A DNA stretch of 5,839 nt from Burkholderiales bacterium (GTDB taxonomy: Bacteria > Pseudomonadota > Gammaproteobacteria > Burkholderiales > Usitatibacteraceae). The position numbers and the translations under genes were made by a program. Of the stretch, positions 1 to 5,624 are shown piece after piece. How positions within the stretch are numbered: the first letter of the stretch is position 1; each line of letters opens with the position of its first letter. The notes under the pieces were generated by a model. That model was not told where the DNA came from. It was given only the letters and a program-made list of their open reading frames with translations, and did no database searches. The stretch lies in the NCBI GenBank assembly GCA_017880705.1, contig JADGRS010000225.1, positions 1 to 5,839 of the forward strand, in the 5' to 3' direction.

Positions 1-1
1 T

Positions 2-1747
2 CGCTTCCTCAACGCGGACGCGGTGGCGATCTACGTCGGCAAGGCGGGCGACCTTCGCAAGCGCGTCGCGTCGTACTTCCAGAAGCGCGACCAGAGCCCG
101 CGCACCGCGATGATGATCTCGCAGATCGCGGGCGCGGAGACCACGGTCACGCGCACCGAGGCCGAGGCGCTGCTCCTCGAGAACAACCTCATCAAGAGCC
201 TCGCGCCGCGCTACAACGTCCTGTTCCGCGACGACAAGAGCTACGGCTACATCCTCGTCACCGGGCACAAGTATCCGCAGATCCGCTTCTACCGTGGCGC
301 TCACCAGAAGGGCAACAAGTATTTCGGACCGTTCCCGAGCGCATGGTCGATCCGCGAGACCATCGGGCACCTGCAGAAGATCTTCAAGCTGAGAACCTGC
401 GACGACACGGTTTTCAACCATCGCTCGCGGCCGTGCCTGCTGCACCAGATCGGCCGCTGCTCGGGCCCCTGCGTGGGGCTCGTCACCGAGGAGCAATACG
501 CGGCCGACGTGCGCCACGCCGAGCAGTTCCTCGAGGGCAAGGAAAGCGACGTGATCGAGGACCTCACCTCGAGGATGACGCTCGCCGCCGAGGAGCGCCA
601 CTACGAGCGCGCCGCGGAATATCGCGACCAGGTCCGCATGCTGCAGAGAATCCTCTCGGGGCAGGCGGTGGAATCCACGGGGAAGGGCGACGTCGACGTG
701 ATCGTCGCCGTCGAGCGCGACAACGTGTGGTGCGTGACACTCGCGATGGTGCGCGGCGGGCGCCACCTCGGCGATCGCAGCTTCTTTCCGTCGAACGCTT
801 CCGGAACCGATGCCCGCACCGTGGTCGAATCCTTCGTCGACCAGCACTACGCGCAGCAGCCCGTGCCCGGGCGCGTGATCGCCGACCAGGTCGAGCATGC
901 GCCGGAGACCGAAGCGGTGCTGGGCGCCATCGCCGGTCGCGCGGTGAAGCTCGTGACCCGGCCCATCGGCGAGAACCGCACGTGGACCGAGATGGCGCGC
1001 CGCAACGCGTCCCTCGCGCTGGGCCAGCGGCTCGCGATGCAGGCCACGCAGGAAGTGCGCGTCACGGCGCTGCAGGAATTCATGGGCATCGAGACGCCGA
1101 TCCAGCGAATCGAGTGCTTCGACATCAGCCACACGATGGGCGAGGCGACCGTGGGCTCCTGCGTCGTCTACGATAAGGGCGCGATGCAGAATTCCGAATA
1201 CCGCCGCTACAACGTGAAGGGCGTCGATCCCGGCGACGACTATGGCGCCATGTGCTACGCGCTCGGCGTGCGCTATCGCAAGCTCGCGCAGGGCGAAGGC
1301 AAGACGCCGGACTTGATCCTCATCGACGGCGGCCTCGGGCAGATCAACGCCGCGAAGGCGGTGATGCAGGATCTCGGCCTGCACCACATCCGCATGATCG
1401 GCGTGGCCAAGGGAGTCGAGCGCAAGCCCGGCATGGAGCAGCTCTTCGTCGCCGGGGAGGACGAGCCGCGGCGCCTGCCGCCCGATCACCCGGCGCTGCA
1501 CCTCATCCAGCAGATCCGCGACGAGGCCCATCGCTTCGCCATCACCGGCCACCGCGCGCGCCGCGGCAAGGCGCGCACCGCCTCGCGGCTCGAGGAGATT
1601 TCCGCCGTGGGGCCGCGCCGCCGCCAGAGGCTCCTCGAGCACTTCGGTGGACTTCAGGGGGTGTTGGCTGCGAGTATCGAGGATCTGGCGCGCGTGGAAG
1701 GCATCAGCCGCACGCTCGCCGAGCGCATTTACCAGGAGCTCCACTAG
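2..1747 (+). CDS. uvrC: UvrABC system protein C (excinuclease subunit), 5'-partial
   Basis: UvrC makes both incisions, 3' and 5' of a DNA lesion, after UvrA/UvrB have loaded (nucleotide excision repair, cytoplasm). The frame is open to the left edge; a GTG at 23 lies inside the GIY-YIG fold and is not the start. By comparison with E. coli UvrC about 20 N-terminal residues, including the GIY half, are off-window. Numbering from the codon at 2 (581 residues): YVG with Y11 and G13, then R21 and Y25 of the GIY-YIG nuclease; TEAEALLLENNLIK helix; four cysteines C133, C145, C153, C157 spaced as in the E. coli iron-sulfur ligands; UVR (UvrB-binding) motif about 182-217; C-terminal RNase H-like nuclease with D374 in FDISH, D413 in GDDY and D442 in LIDGG; helix-hairpin-helix DNA-binding domain about 530-581. 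No key residue is missing. It is followed immediately by pgsA, as in many proteobacteria. Family assignment is near certain. Confidence 0.97.
   Translation, partial: RFLNADAVAIYVGKAGDLRKRVASYFQKRDQSPRTAMMISQIAGAETTVTRTEAEALLLENNLIKSLAPRYNVLFRDDKSYGYILVTGHKYPQIRFYRGAHQKGNKYFGPFPSAWSIRETIGHLQKIFKLRTCDDTVFNHRSRPCLLHQIGRCSGPCVGLVTEEQYAADVRHAEQFLEGKESDVIEDLTSRMTLAAEERHYERAAEYRDQVRMLQRILSGQAVESTGKGDVDVIVAVERDNVWCVTLAMVRGGRHLGDRSFFPSNASGTDARTVVESFVDQHYAQQPVPGRVIADQVEHAPETEAVLGAIAGRAVKLVTRPIGENRTWTEMARRNASLALGQRLAMQATQEVRVTALQEFMGIETPIQRIECFDISHTMGEATVGSCVVYDKGAMQNSEYRRYNVKGVDPGDDYGAMCYALGVRYRKLAQGEGKTPDLILIDGGLGQINAAKAVMQDLGLHHIRMIGVAKGVERKPGMEQLFVAGEDEPRRLPPDHPALHLIQQIRDEAHRFAITGHRARRGKARTASRLEEISAVGPRRRQRLLEHFGGLQGVLAASIEDLARVEGISRTLAERIYQELH
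1734..1738 (+). promoter_or_regulatory. Ribosome binding site for pgsA inside the uvrC 3' end
   Basis: AGGAG lies 10 bases before the GTG at 1749 and within the last codons of uvrC. It decides the pgsA start: the longer frame open from further upstream would overlap the uvrC helix-hairpin-helix region and would add residues unlike any PgsA. It implies translational coupling between uvrC and pgsA. Confidence 0.7.
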
Positions 1748-1748
1748 C

Positions 1749-2324
1749 GTGCAACCGCGTTTCAACTTCCCGCTTTTCCTCACGTGGTTGAGGATCCTCG
1801 CGATCCCGCTCTTCGTGGCGGTGCTCTACCTGCCCGAGTCGTGGATCAGCGAGCGCACCGGCAACATCACCTCGATGTGGATCTTCATCGCGGCGGCGGT
1901 CACCGACTGGCTCGACGGCTACCTCGCGCGGCGCTGGAACCAGACTACCTCGTTCGGCGCGTTCCTCGATCCCGTCGCCGACAAGCTGATGGTGGCCGCG
2001 GCGCTGATCGTGCTGACGGAGAAGGGCATCGTCGATCCCTTCGCCTCGCTCATCATCATCGGCCGCGAGATCACCATCTCGGCGCTGCGCGAATGGATGG
2101 CGCAGATTGGCCGCTCCAAGAGCGTGGCGGTGAACGTCTTCGGAAAGCTGAAGACGATCGCGCAGCTGATCGCGATTCCGTTCCTCCTTTTCAACGGGGT
2201 GCTCTTCGGGCTATTCCACACCGCGGTCGTGGGGCGCGCGTTGATCTGGGTCGCGGCCTTCATCACGCTCTGGTCGATGGTGGTGTACCTGCGTGCGGCC
2301 TGGGCTGCGCGGGAGTATGGCTAG
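1749..2324 (+). CDS. pgsA: CDP-diacylglycerol-glycerol-3-phosphate 3-phosphatidyltransferase (PGP synthase)
   Basis: Inner-membrane enzyme of the CDP-alcohol phosphatidyltransferase family. It condenses CDP-diacylglycerol with sn-glycerol 3-phosphate to phosphatidylglycerol phosphate and CMP, the committed step to phosphatidylglycerol and cardiolipin. The product is 191 residues, close to the 182 of E. coli PgsA. The complete family signature is present: D53, D56, G57, A60, R61, G70, D74, D78, with the aspartates binding the catalytic metal and the CDP moiety. Downstream, the GREITISALREWMA segment (105-118) and the GKLKT segment (132-136) also match PgsA. About six hydrophobic segments can be seen (roughly 6-28, 38-52, 76-92, 96-112, 137-158, 163-182). 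I chose the GTG at 1749 because MQPRFNFP aligns with the E. coli N-terminus (MQFNIP) and has a Shine-Dalgarno. One base separates it from the uvrC stop, so the two are very likely cotranscribed. Confidence 0.96.
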   Translation: MQPRFNFPLFLTWLRILAIPLFVAVLYLPESWISERTGNITSMWIFIAAAVTDWLDGYLARRWNQTTSFGAFLDPVADKLMVAAALIVLTEKGIVDPFASLIIIGREITISALREWMAQIGRSKSVAVNVFGKLKTIAQLIAIPFLLFNGVLFGLFHTAVVGRALIWVAAFITLWSMVVYLRAAWAAREYG

Positions 2325-2326
2325 CC

Positions 2327-2354
2327 CGTCATTCCCGCGCAGGCAGCAATCCAG
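2327..2354. repeat. Degenerate dispersed palindrome (REP/intergenic-repeat-like)
   Basis: Three bases after the pgsA stop, the sequence starts CGTCATTCCCGCGCAGGC and ends AATCCAG. This resembles the common intergenic palindrome of proteobacterial genomes in which CATTCCCGC is mirrored by GCGGGAATCCAG. Here the right arm reads GCAGCAAT, giving two mismatches in an 8-bp stem, so the copy looks decayed. Whether it is repeated elsewhere in the genome cannot be seen from one window; it could also act as a weak stem-loop at the end of the uvrC-pgsA message. Confidence 0.4.
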
Positions 2355-2369
2355 CCCGTTTACTCGTTA

Positions 2370-2418
2370 GTTTTCCGCGAGATACGAGAGTCGGAGGTTG
2401 ATCGAGGGAGCGGAAAAC
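2370..2418. repeat. Inverted repeat flanking the -35 box of the tRNA promoter
   Basis: GTTTTCCGC (2370-2378) is exactly mirrored by GCGGAAAAC (2410-2418), 31 bases apart. The left arm lies upstream of the -35 box, and the right arm fills the spacer between -35 and -10. It could be a pair of half-sites for a regulator that occludes the promoter, or chance; no known operator is recognised. Confidence 0.45.
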
Positions 2419-2426
2419 GCTATAAT
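2398..2426 (+). promoter_or_regulatory. Sigma70-type promoter of the tRNA-Gly/tRNA-Cys unit
   Basis: The -35 box TTGATC (2398-2403) and a perfect -10 box TATAAT (2421-2426) are separated by the optimal 17 bases. The expected start is around 2432-2434, leaving only a short leader before the tRNA at 2439. An independent strong promoter here means the tRNAs need not rely on read-through from pgsA. The discriminator after the -10 (TCGTAG) is not GC-rich, unlike classic stringently controlled stable-RNA promoters. Confidence 0.8.
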
Positions 2427-2438
2427 TCGTAGTTCGTC

Positions 2439-2514
2439 GCGGCAGTAGCTCAGTTGGTAGAGCGCAACCTTGCCAAGGTTGAGGTCGAGAGTTCGAGACT
2501 CTTCTGCCGCTCCA
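2439..2514 (+). tRNA. tRNA-Gly (anticodon GCC)
   Basis: A full cloverleaf of 76 nt can be drawn. Acceptor arm GCGGCAG (2439-2445) pairs with CTGCCGC (2504-2510); D stem GCTC pairs with GAGC (2448-2451/2460-2463); anticodon stem CAACC pairs with GGTTG (2465-2469/2477-2481), with loop TTGCCAA and anticodon GCC at 2472-2474. T stem GAGAG pairs with CTCTT (one G-U at the outer pair) around a TTCGAGA loop. The discriminator T2511 is followed by an encoded CCA (2512-2514). It reads GGC/GGU glycine codons. Its position after pgsA matches glyW of E. coli. Confidence 0.97.
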
Positions 2515-2519
2515 ATTCG

Positions 2520-2550
2520 CGGGGGAAATCGGCGACACCGATTTCCCCCG
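2520..2550 (+). terminator. Terminator-like hairpin between the two tRNAs
   Basis: GGGGGAAATCGG (2521-2532) is perfectly complementary to CCGATTTCCCCC (2538-2549) around the loop CGACA, and C2520-G2550 extends it to 13 bp. It is followed by GTTTCGTTTC, a T-rich but interrupted tract. The position, 5 bases after tRNA-Gly CCA and 39 before tRNA-Cys, suits intrinsic termination or partial attenuation. It could instead be a spacer hairpin guiding RNase processing of a joint precursor. The stem is beyond doubt; its role is inferred. Confidence 0.65.
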
Positions 2551-2589
2551 TTTCGTTTCAATCATCGCTCCCGCGATGAAGTCGCCTCG

Positions 2590-2663
2590 GGCGGGGTGGC
2601 AGAGTGGTCATGCAGCGGCCTGCAAAGCCGTGTACGCCGGTTCGATTCCGACCCCCGCCTCCA
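2590..2663 (+). tRNA. tRNA-Cys (anticodon GCA)
   Basis: This 74-nt cloverleaf has acceptor GGCGGGG (2590-2596) pairing with CCCCGCC (2653-2659). The short D stem is GCA/TGC. The anticodon stem GCGGC/GCCGT (closing G-U as in E. coli tRNA-Cys) carries loop CTGCAAA with anticodon GCA at 2622-2624. T arm GCCGG-TTCGATT-CCGAC contains one C-A mismatch (2637/2651). Discriminator T2660, the key identity base for cysteinyl-tRNA synthetase, is followed by an encoded CCA (2661-2663). It corresponds to cysT of the E. coli glyW-cysT-leuZ array. No separate promoter is evident in the 39 bases after the preceding hairpin. Confidence 0.96.
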
Positions 2664-2681
2664 AACCAGACTATGAAACGG

Positions 2682-3134
2682 CTATCCTAGCGTGCCATTT
2701 GGCTGTAGGCCACGAGTGCGCTGACGCCCGCTATTGACCGTACATGCTCGCAGGAAATCAGCTAACAGGTCGACGGCCTCCTCCTCTCGAGTTAAGAGAT
2801 CGACAGGCTCGCCTAGAGATTTGGTGCGCTTACTCAACTCGGCCAGTAGGATTGCCGCGCGTTCGGCGACCGAGGGCGGGGTTGCCTTAGAGACACCCTC
2901 CAGATCTTCGGTCGCTAGTCTGATACCAAAGTTTGCGCGTACAAACCCTATGGCATTAGCTCGCTCTCGCAGGGAGAGTCGAGGCTGCACTCCGTCACGC
3001 CAGTCGACTTCGGCTTCATCTGACATTGCGAACCCACCGCATCGGCGGCATGTAACCCAATGCCATCCGCCTTTCTCGAGTACCTGTGCAATGGGCTCAA
3101 GACATAGCGGGCACGTCGAGGAATGGCTTGCCAT
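2682..3134 (-). CDS. Hypothetical protein with N-terminal zinc ribbon, possibly truncated
   Basis: I do not recognise a named family. The ATG at 3134 gives 150 residues. Residues 8-32 form a CxxC-x17-CxxC zinc ribbon (C8, C11, C29, C32) of the kind CPLC...CRRC with aromatic W24 and W26 between. After a short loop, residues 46-135 look mostly helical, including a PPSVAERAAILLAELSKR segment (about 84-101). I chose this start because the frame upstream is arginine-rich and unlike a protein, and GGA lies about 9 bases before the ATG. The last 20 or so residues are polar and low in structure, and the stop falls 18 bases from the 3' end of the convergent tRNA-Cys. From memory, such zinc ribbons head longer proteins in accessory regions, so a 3' truncation is possible. 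Lower GC than uvrC/pgsA fits acquired DNA. Function unknown; nucleic-acid or protein binding through the ribbon is only a guess. Confidence 0.65.
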   Translation of the reverse strand: MASHSSTCPLCLEPIAQVLEKGGWHWVTCRRCGGFAMSDEAEVDWRDGVQPRLSLRERANAIGFVRANFGIRLATEDLEGVSKATPPSVAERAAILLAELSKRTKSLGEPVDLLTREEEAVDLLADFLRACTVNSGRQRTRGLQPNGTLG

Positions 3135-3179
3135 TGATGAGTTCCATTTAGGTCGGTTGGTGAACCGCCGAGCGAAGAC

Positions 3180-3203
3180 GCGCTTGAGTTTAGACTCATG
3201 CGC
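3180..3203. repeat. Ten-bp hairpin upstream of the zinc-ribbon gene
   Basis: GCGCTTGAGT (3180-3189) pairs with ACTCATGCGC (3194-3203) with a single T-T mismatch and a four-base loop TTAG. It lies 45 bases upstream of the minus-strand start at 3134, so in that message it would sit in the 5' leader or promoter. It could be an operator, a leader stem-loop or a recombination-site relic. Confidence 0.5.
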
Positions 3204-3304
3204 TACTGGCCGGCTGCGGATGGATGCCAAGGGAACCCGGCGGCGCCTTGGTGAGGTTTGCGAGGTGGCCGCACGGCGAGCGACCGGTTCGTTGCGCCGA
3301 TGGG

Positions 3305-3335
3305 CGCCACCTAGGTGGCGGAGGGAGTCTCCGCC
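3305..3335. repeat. Perfect 16-bp palindrome overlapping a second hairpin
   Basis: CGCCACCTAGGTGGCG (3305-3320) is a perfect palindrome. Its right end (GGCG, 3317-3320) is also the start of GGCGGAG (3317-3323), which pairs with CTCCGCC (3329-3335) around a GGAGT loop. The two structures are mutually exclusive on the same strand. Confidence 0.5.
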
Positions 3336-3486
3336 GAATGACAGAATGGAGCGCTCGATTGGAGGGAGGCCAACCCACAAGCTGACCGACAATCGACGCG
3401 GGGCCGGGCGACCGAAGTGCGGAGGGACGTCGTTGGCCCTATCGAGCAGCGTTCGCGTCGTCCAACGACAACTCGCGTTATTGGAG

Positions 3487-3500
3487 TTGGCGAACGCCAA
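3487..3500. repeat. Short inverted repeat TTGGCG-AA-CGCCAA
   Basis: Two exact 6-base arms are separated by AA in the gene-poor interval, next to an AT-rich patch (AATATTGTATT). It has operator-like form but no identified neighbour it would control. Confidence 0.3.
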
Positions 3501-3642
3501 TATTGTATTGGTGTTGACCAAACGACGGATCGACTTCGTCTTGAGCGAAGGTCAGCCGCCGAAAACGCATCGCCATAACGCACAATAACTCCGTCCCCCC
3601 AGAGACCCTCAGCCACAGGGCCGGCACCGACCGTGGATCGGC

Positions 3643-5418
3643 TCATCGCACTCGTATCGCCTTGGCCGTTGGGGTGGCGTCGAAGATCAGCGTCTTGGGC
3701 CACGTGGGCCAAGCCACGCCCAGCGAGGCGTCGTTCGGGTCGCCGTTGCGTGCAAAAGCGCCGATGCTGCGCATCATGGCGTCGGCCAAGGCTAACCGCC
3801 CGGGCTGGTTGGCTTTGGTGAACATGAAGTTGGCCCATGTCGACGGCGCGAAATTCCCGAAGGCAAAGGGCAGGTCGAACGCATGCGCGGCGCCGAAGAT
3901 TTCGTTGAAGGGTGCCGGCTCCCGGTCCCATTCGAAGCTGTAGTGCCACACGTTGCTCTCTTGGATCTTCAGCGCGCCCAGCACGTCGTCACGCAAGGGC
4001 TTGAACCAGTGATCATTGAGAGCATCCATGCGCGCGTTGAAGCCGGTGACGGGTTTTGCGGTCGGCAGGTAGGCGGCAGGAATCCATTGCTCGAGCTTCG
4101 TCGTCGGGGCCGCATCGGGGTCGTAGCTGAAGGCGATCGAGAAGGCTTGCTCATCCGTGAGCAAGCGGCCGCTGATGCCTCCCAAGGCCGGCGACAAGGA
4201 CAGAAGGCTCGGAAACAGCTTGCCCTCGTCGCGGGTATTGCCCGCCATGACGGGCACCTTGAGATACTGCCCCGCCTTGATGGCATCGATGGGGCTCTCG
4301 GGCACCACGTGGCCGTCAGGCACCGGGTTGGATCCCGATAATCCCGCGGGCTTGAGCTTGGTGAGCACCGTGGATAGCACGGAATCGGCGCTCTTGCCAC
4401 GCAGATAGCGTGCGATCTCGTCCGCCGTGCGCGAGGCGACATAGGCCTGCGCCGTGGCCGCATCCGCGGCGAGACCGTCGGCAATCAGCAACTGAGTGAG
4501 CAGCGCATTCGACTGAACATCGAACCGGGATGTGGCGACGAGCACCGGGAAGGCGCCGGGAGGCAGATCCTCGGCCCGCGAGATGCCACCGCTCATGGGC
4601 AACACGCGATGCACTAGTGACGGATTGGCCTTTGCGACCAGCGGCGAAGTCATCAACGCATAGACATTGACGGCACCGGCCGACTCCCCCATCAACGTGA
4701 CATTGCCGGCATCGCCACCGAAGTTCGCGATGTTGCGATTGACGAACTGCAGCGACTTGATGATGTCGAGCAGCGCGAAGTTGCCCGAATCGTCGAGCGG
4801 GTCGCCTGTCCTGAGGTAGGGCGAGCGGAAGAAGCCCAGCACGCCCAGCCTGTAGTTGACTGTGACGACGAGGGCATTGGCGGTGCTGGCGAGGTTCGCG
4901 CCGTCGTAGACGGGGTCGGCGGTGTAGCCGGTGATATTGCTGCCGCCGTGCACGAACACGATCACCGGCAGCTTCTCTGCCGCGGTGGCGGGGCGCCAGA
5001 TGTTGAGGTAGAGGCAGTCCTCGGAGCCTACGAACTTGTCGAGACTCGCCCCGATGGTCGCATCGTAGCGATTGTTGAAGCCGGGGCCGTAGAGGCGGCC
5101 AAGGGAAGCGCAGGCGCTGCCGAACTGTTGCGCGGACCTCGGTGATGTCCAGGGCGGCGCATCGGCAGGCGCTTTCCATCGTAGTTCCCCCACGGGCGGC
5201 TTGGCGTAAGGGATGCCTTTCCAGGAGTACGTGCCACTGCGTGTTGCGTCGTCGATGCCGATGACCACACCGAGCGACGTCGTGCGCTGCACGGGCGGCG
5301 TGGGTGCCTCACCGTGCGCCCGGCCGCTCAACAACATTGCTGCCGCAACGGTGCCGAGGCACCGGGAAATTCGAGCGACTGCCTTACCGAAAGATTGTGC
5401 GGACGTGCTTCTACACAT
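3643..5418 (-). CDS. Exported type-B carboxylesterase (alpha/beta hydrolase, COesterase family)
   Basis: Serine hydrolase that cleaves carboxylic esters, probably in the periplasm or outside the cell. The 591-residue product is a usual length for the family. A Sec-type signal peptide is visible: basic K12/R16/R19, hydrophobic stretch 21-31, likely cleavage after AHG36 or GEA38. Type-B signatures are both present: EDCLYLNIWRP (133-143) and FGGDAGNVTLMGESAG (233-248). Catalytic triad: S246 in GESAG, E398 in RDEG and H512 in GAAHAFDLPFAFG. C103 and C135 correspond to the conserved first disulfide, which suits an oxidising compartment. The oxyanion loop is HGGSN (157-161), with serine where most members have Gly or Ala. 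The ATG at 5418 has GAGGGG six bases upstream. It is divergent from a TonB-dependent receptor gene, so a joint role in using an ester substrate is likely. The substrate cannot be read from sequence. Frame intact, no active-site residue lost. Confidence 0.93.
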   Translation of the reverse strand: MCRSTSAQSFGKAVARISRCLGTVAAAMLLSGRAHGEAPTPPVQRTTSLGVVIGIDDATRSGTYSWKGIPYAKPPVGELRWKAPADAPPWTSPRSAQQFGSACASLGRLYGPGFNNRYDATIGASLDKFVGSEDCLYLNIWRPATAAEKLPVIVFVHGGSNITGYTADPVYDGANLASTANALVVTVNYRLGVLGFFRSPYLRTGDPLDDSGNFALLDIIKSLQFVNRNIANFGGDAGNVTLMGESAGAVNVYALMTSPLVAKANPSLVHRVLPMSGGISRAEDLPPGAFPVLVATSRFDVQSNALLTQLLIADGLAADAATAQAYVASRTADEIARYLRGKSADSVLSTVLTKLKPAGLSGSNPVPDGHVVPESPIDAIKAGQYLKVPVMAGNTRDEGKLFPSLLSLSPALGGISGRLLTDEQAFSIAFSYDPDAAPTTKLEQWIPAAYLPTAKPVTGFNARMDALNDHWFKPLRDDVLGALKIQESNVWHYSFEWDREPAPFNEIFGAAHAFDLPFAFGNFAPSTWANFMFTKANQPGRLALADAMMRSIGAFARNGDPNDASLGVAWPTWPKTLIFDATPTAKAIRVR

Positions 5419-5424
5419 CGATAT

Positions 5425-5430
5425 CCCCTC
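5425..5430 (-). promoter_or_regulatory. Ribosome binding site of the carboxylesterase
   Basis: On the minus strand GAGGGG is followed after six bases (ATATCG) by the ATG at 5418-5416. It is a strong Shine-Dalgarno and supports this start, which also gives a complete signal peptide. Confidence 0.75.
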
Positions 5431-5457
5431 AGGTGTTGGCTAGGAGTGCAGGACATA

Positions 5458-5463
5458 AGTATA
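5458..5463 (-). promoter_or_regulatory. Candidate -10 box of the carboxylesterase promoter
   Basis: On the minus strand TATACT (five of six matches to TATAAT) lies in the AT-rich divergent region, about 40 bases before the ATG. The only -35 candidate is TTCAAG at an 18-base spacing, which is weak, so activation by a regulator or another sigma factor would be needed if this is the promoter. Confidence 0.35.
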
Positions 5464-5624
5464 TTAAATTCAAAGATATAGCTTGAATGTTCTCTGGTTA
5501 TCCCCATGCAGATCTATGGAGTACCAATCTTCACTCTCTCACGAATTAATATAGACACATTGCTTAAAATGATACCTAATTGCGCGGTCGGGCCATGTCC
5601 CCGGCGCCGTTTAGCCATTCCTTT

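Larger units (their letters stand above)
3135..3642. other. Gene-poor interval with several inverted repeats
   Basis: No protein-coding gene is supportable here. Both strands stay open for long stretches, but the translations are arginine/serine-rich, show no motif and begin at TTG or internal codons. The stretch should hold the promoter of the zinc-ribbon gene and the end of the esterase message, yet I see no convincing -35/-10 pair and no intrinsic terminator after 3643. What can be seen are five inverted repeats: 3180-3203, 3305-3320, 3317-3335, 3429-3436 with 3462-3469, and 3487-3500. It may be the relic of a decayed gene or of a mobile insertion. Confidence 0.4.

Noticed and set aside
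343..1176. 277-residue plus-strand frame within uvrC
   Set aside because: Arg/Ala-rich shadow frame of a GC-rich gene, no motif, fully inside uvrC.
23..1747. GTG at 23 as the start of uvrC
   Set aside because: The frame is open to the window edge, and residues before it (ending RFLNADAV) match the strand leading into YVG of the GIY-YIG fold; the GTG is internal and the gene is cut by the window.
1647..2324. Longer pgsA frame starting inside uvrC
   Set aside because: It would add 34 residues encoded out of frame within the uvrC helix-hairpin-helix; the GTG at 1749 has a Shine-Dalgarno and matches the PgsA N-terminus.
3135..3521. N-terminal extension of the zinc-ribbon protein from a TTG at 3521
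   Set aside because: The added residues are Arg-rich and lack motif or sensible codon use; a better ATG stands just before the zinc ribbon.
2734..3588. 284-residue plus-strand frame opposite the zinc-ribbon gene
   Set aside because: Ser/Arg-rich with no domain, antisense to a frame with a clear CxxC...CxxC ribbon; no ribosome binding site or promoter seen.
3560..3600. Integron attC-like site (CATAACGC / GCGTTATG)
   Set aside because: Neither core matches the GTTRRRY / RYYYAAC pair, and no second core at a suitable distance was found; no integron integrase in the window.
2640..3642. Direct repeat of the tRNA-Cys 3' end as an attachment site
   Set aside because: I searched by eye for TTCGATTCC and CCCCGCCTCCA to the right and found no second copy within the window.
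3311..3949. 212-residue minus-strand frame overlapping the esterase 3' end
   Set aside because: Runs in another frame across a gene with full family signatures; its composition is that of a shadow.
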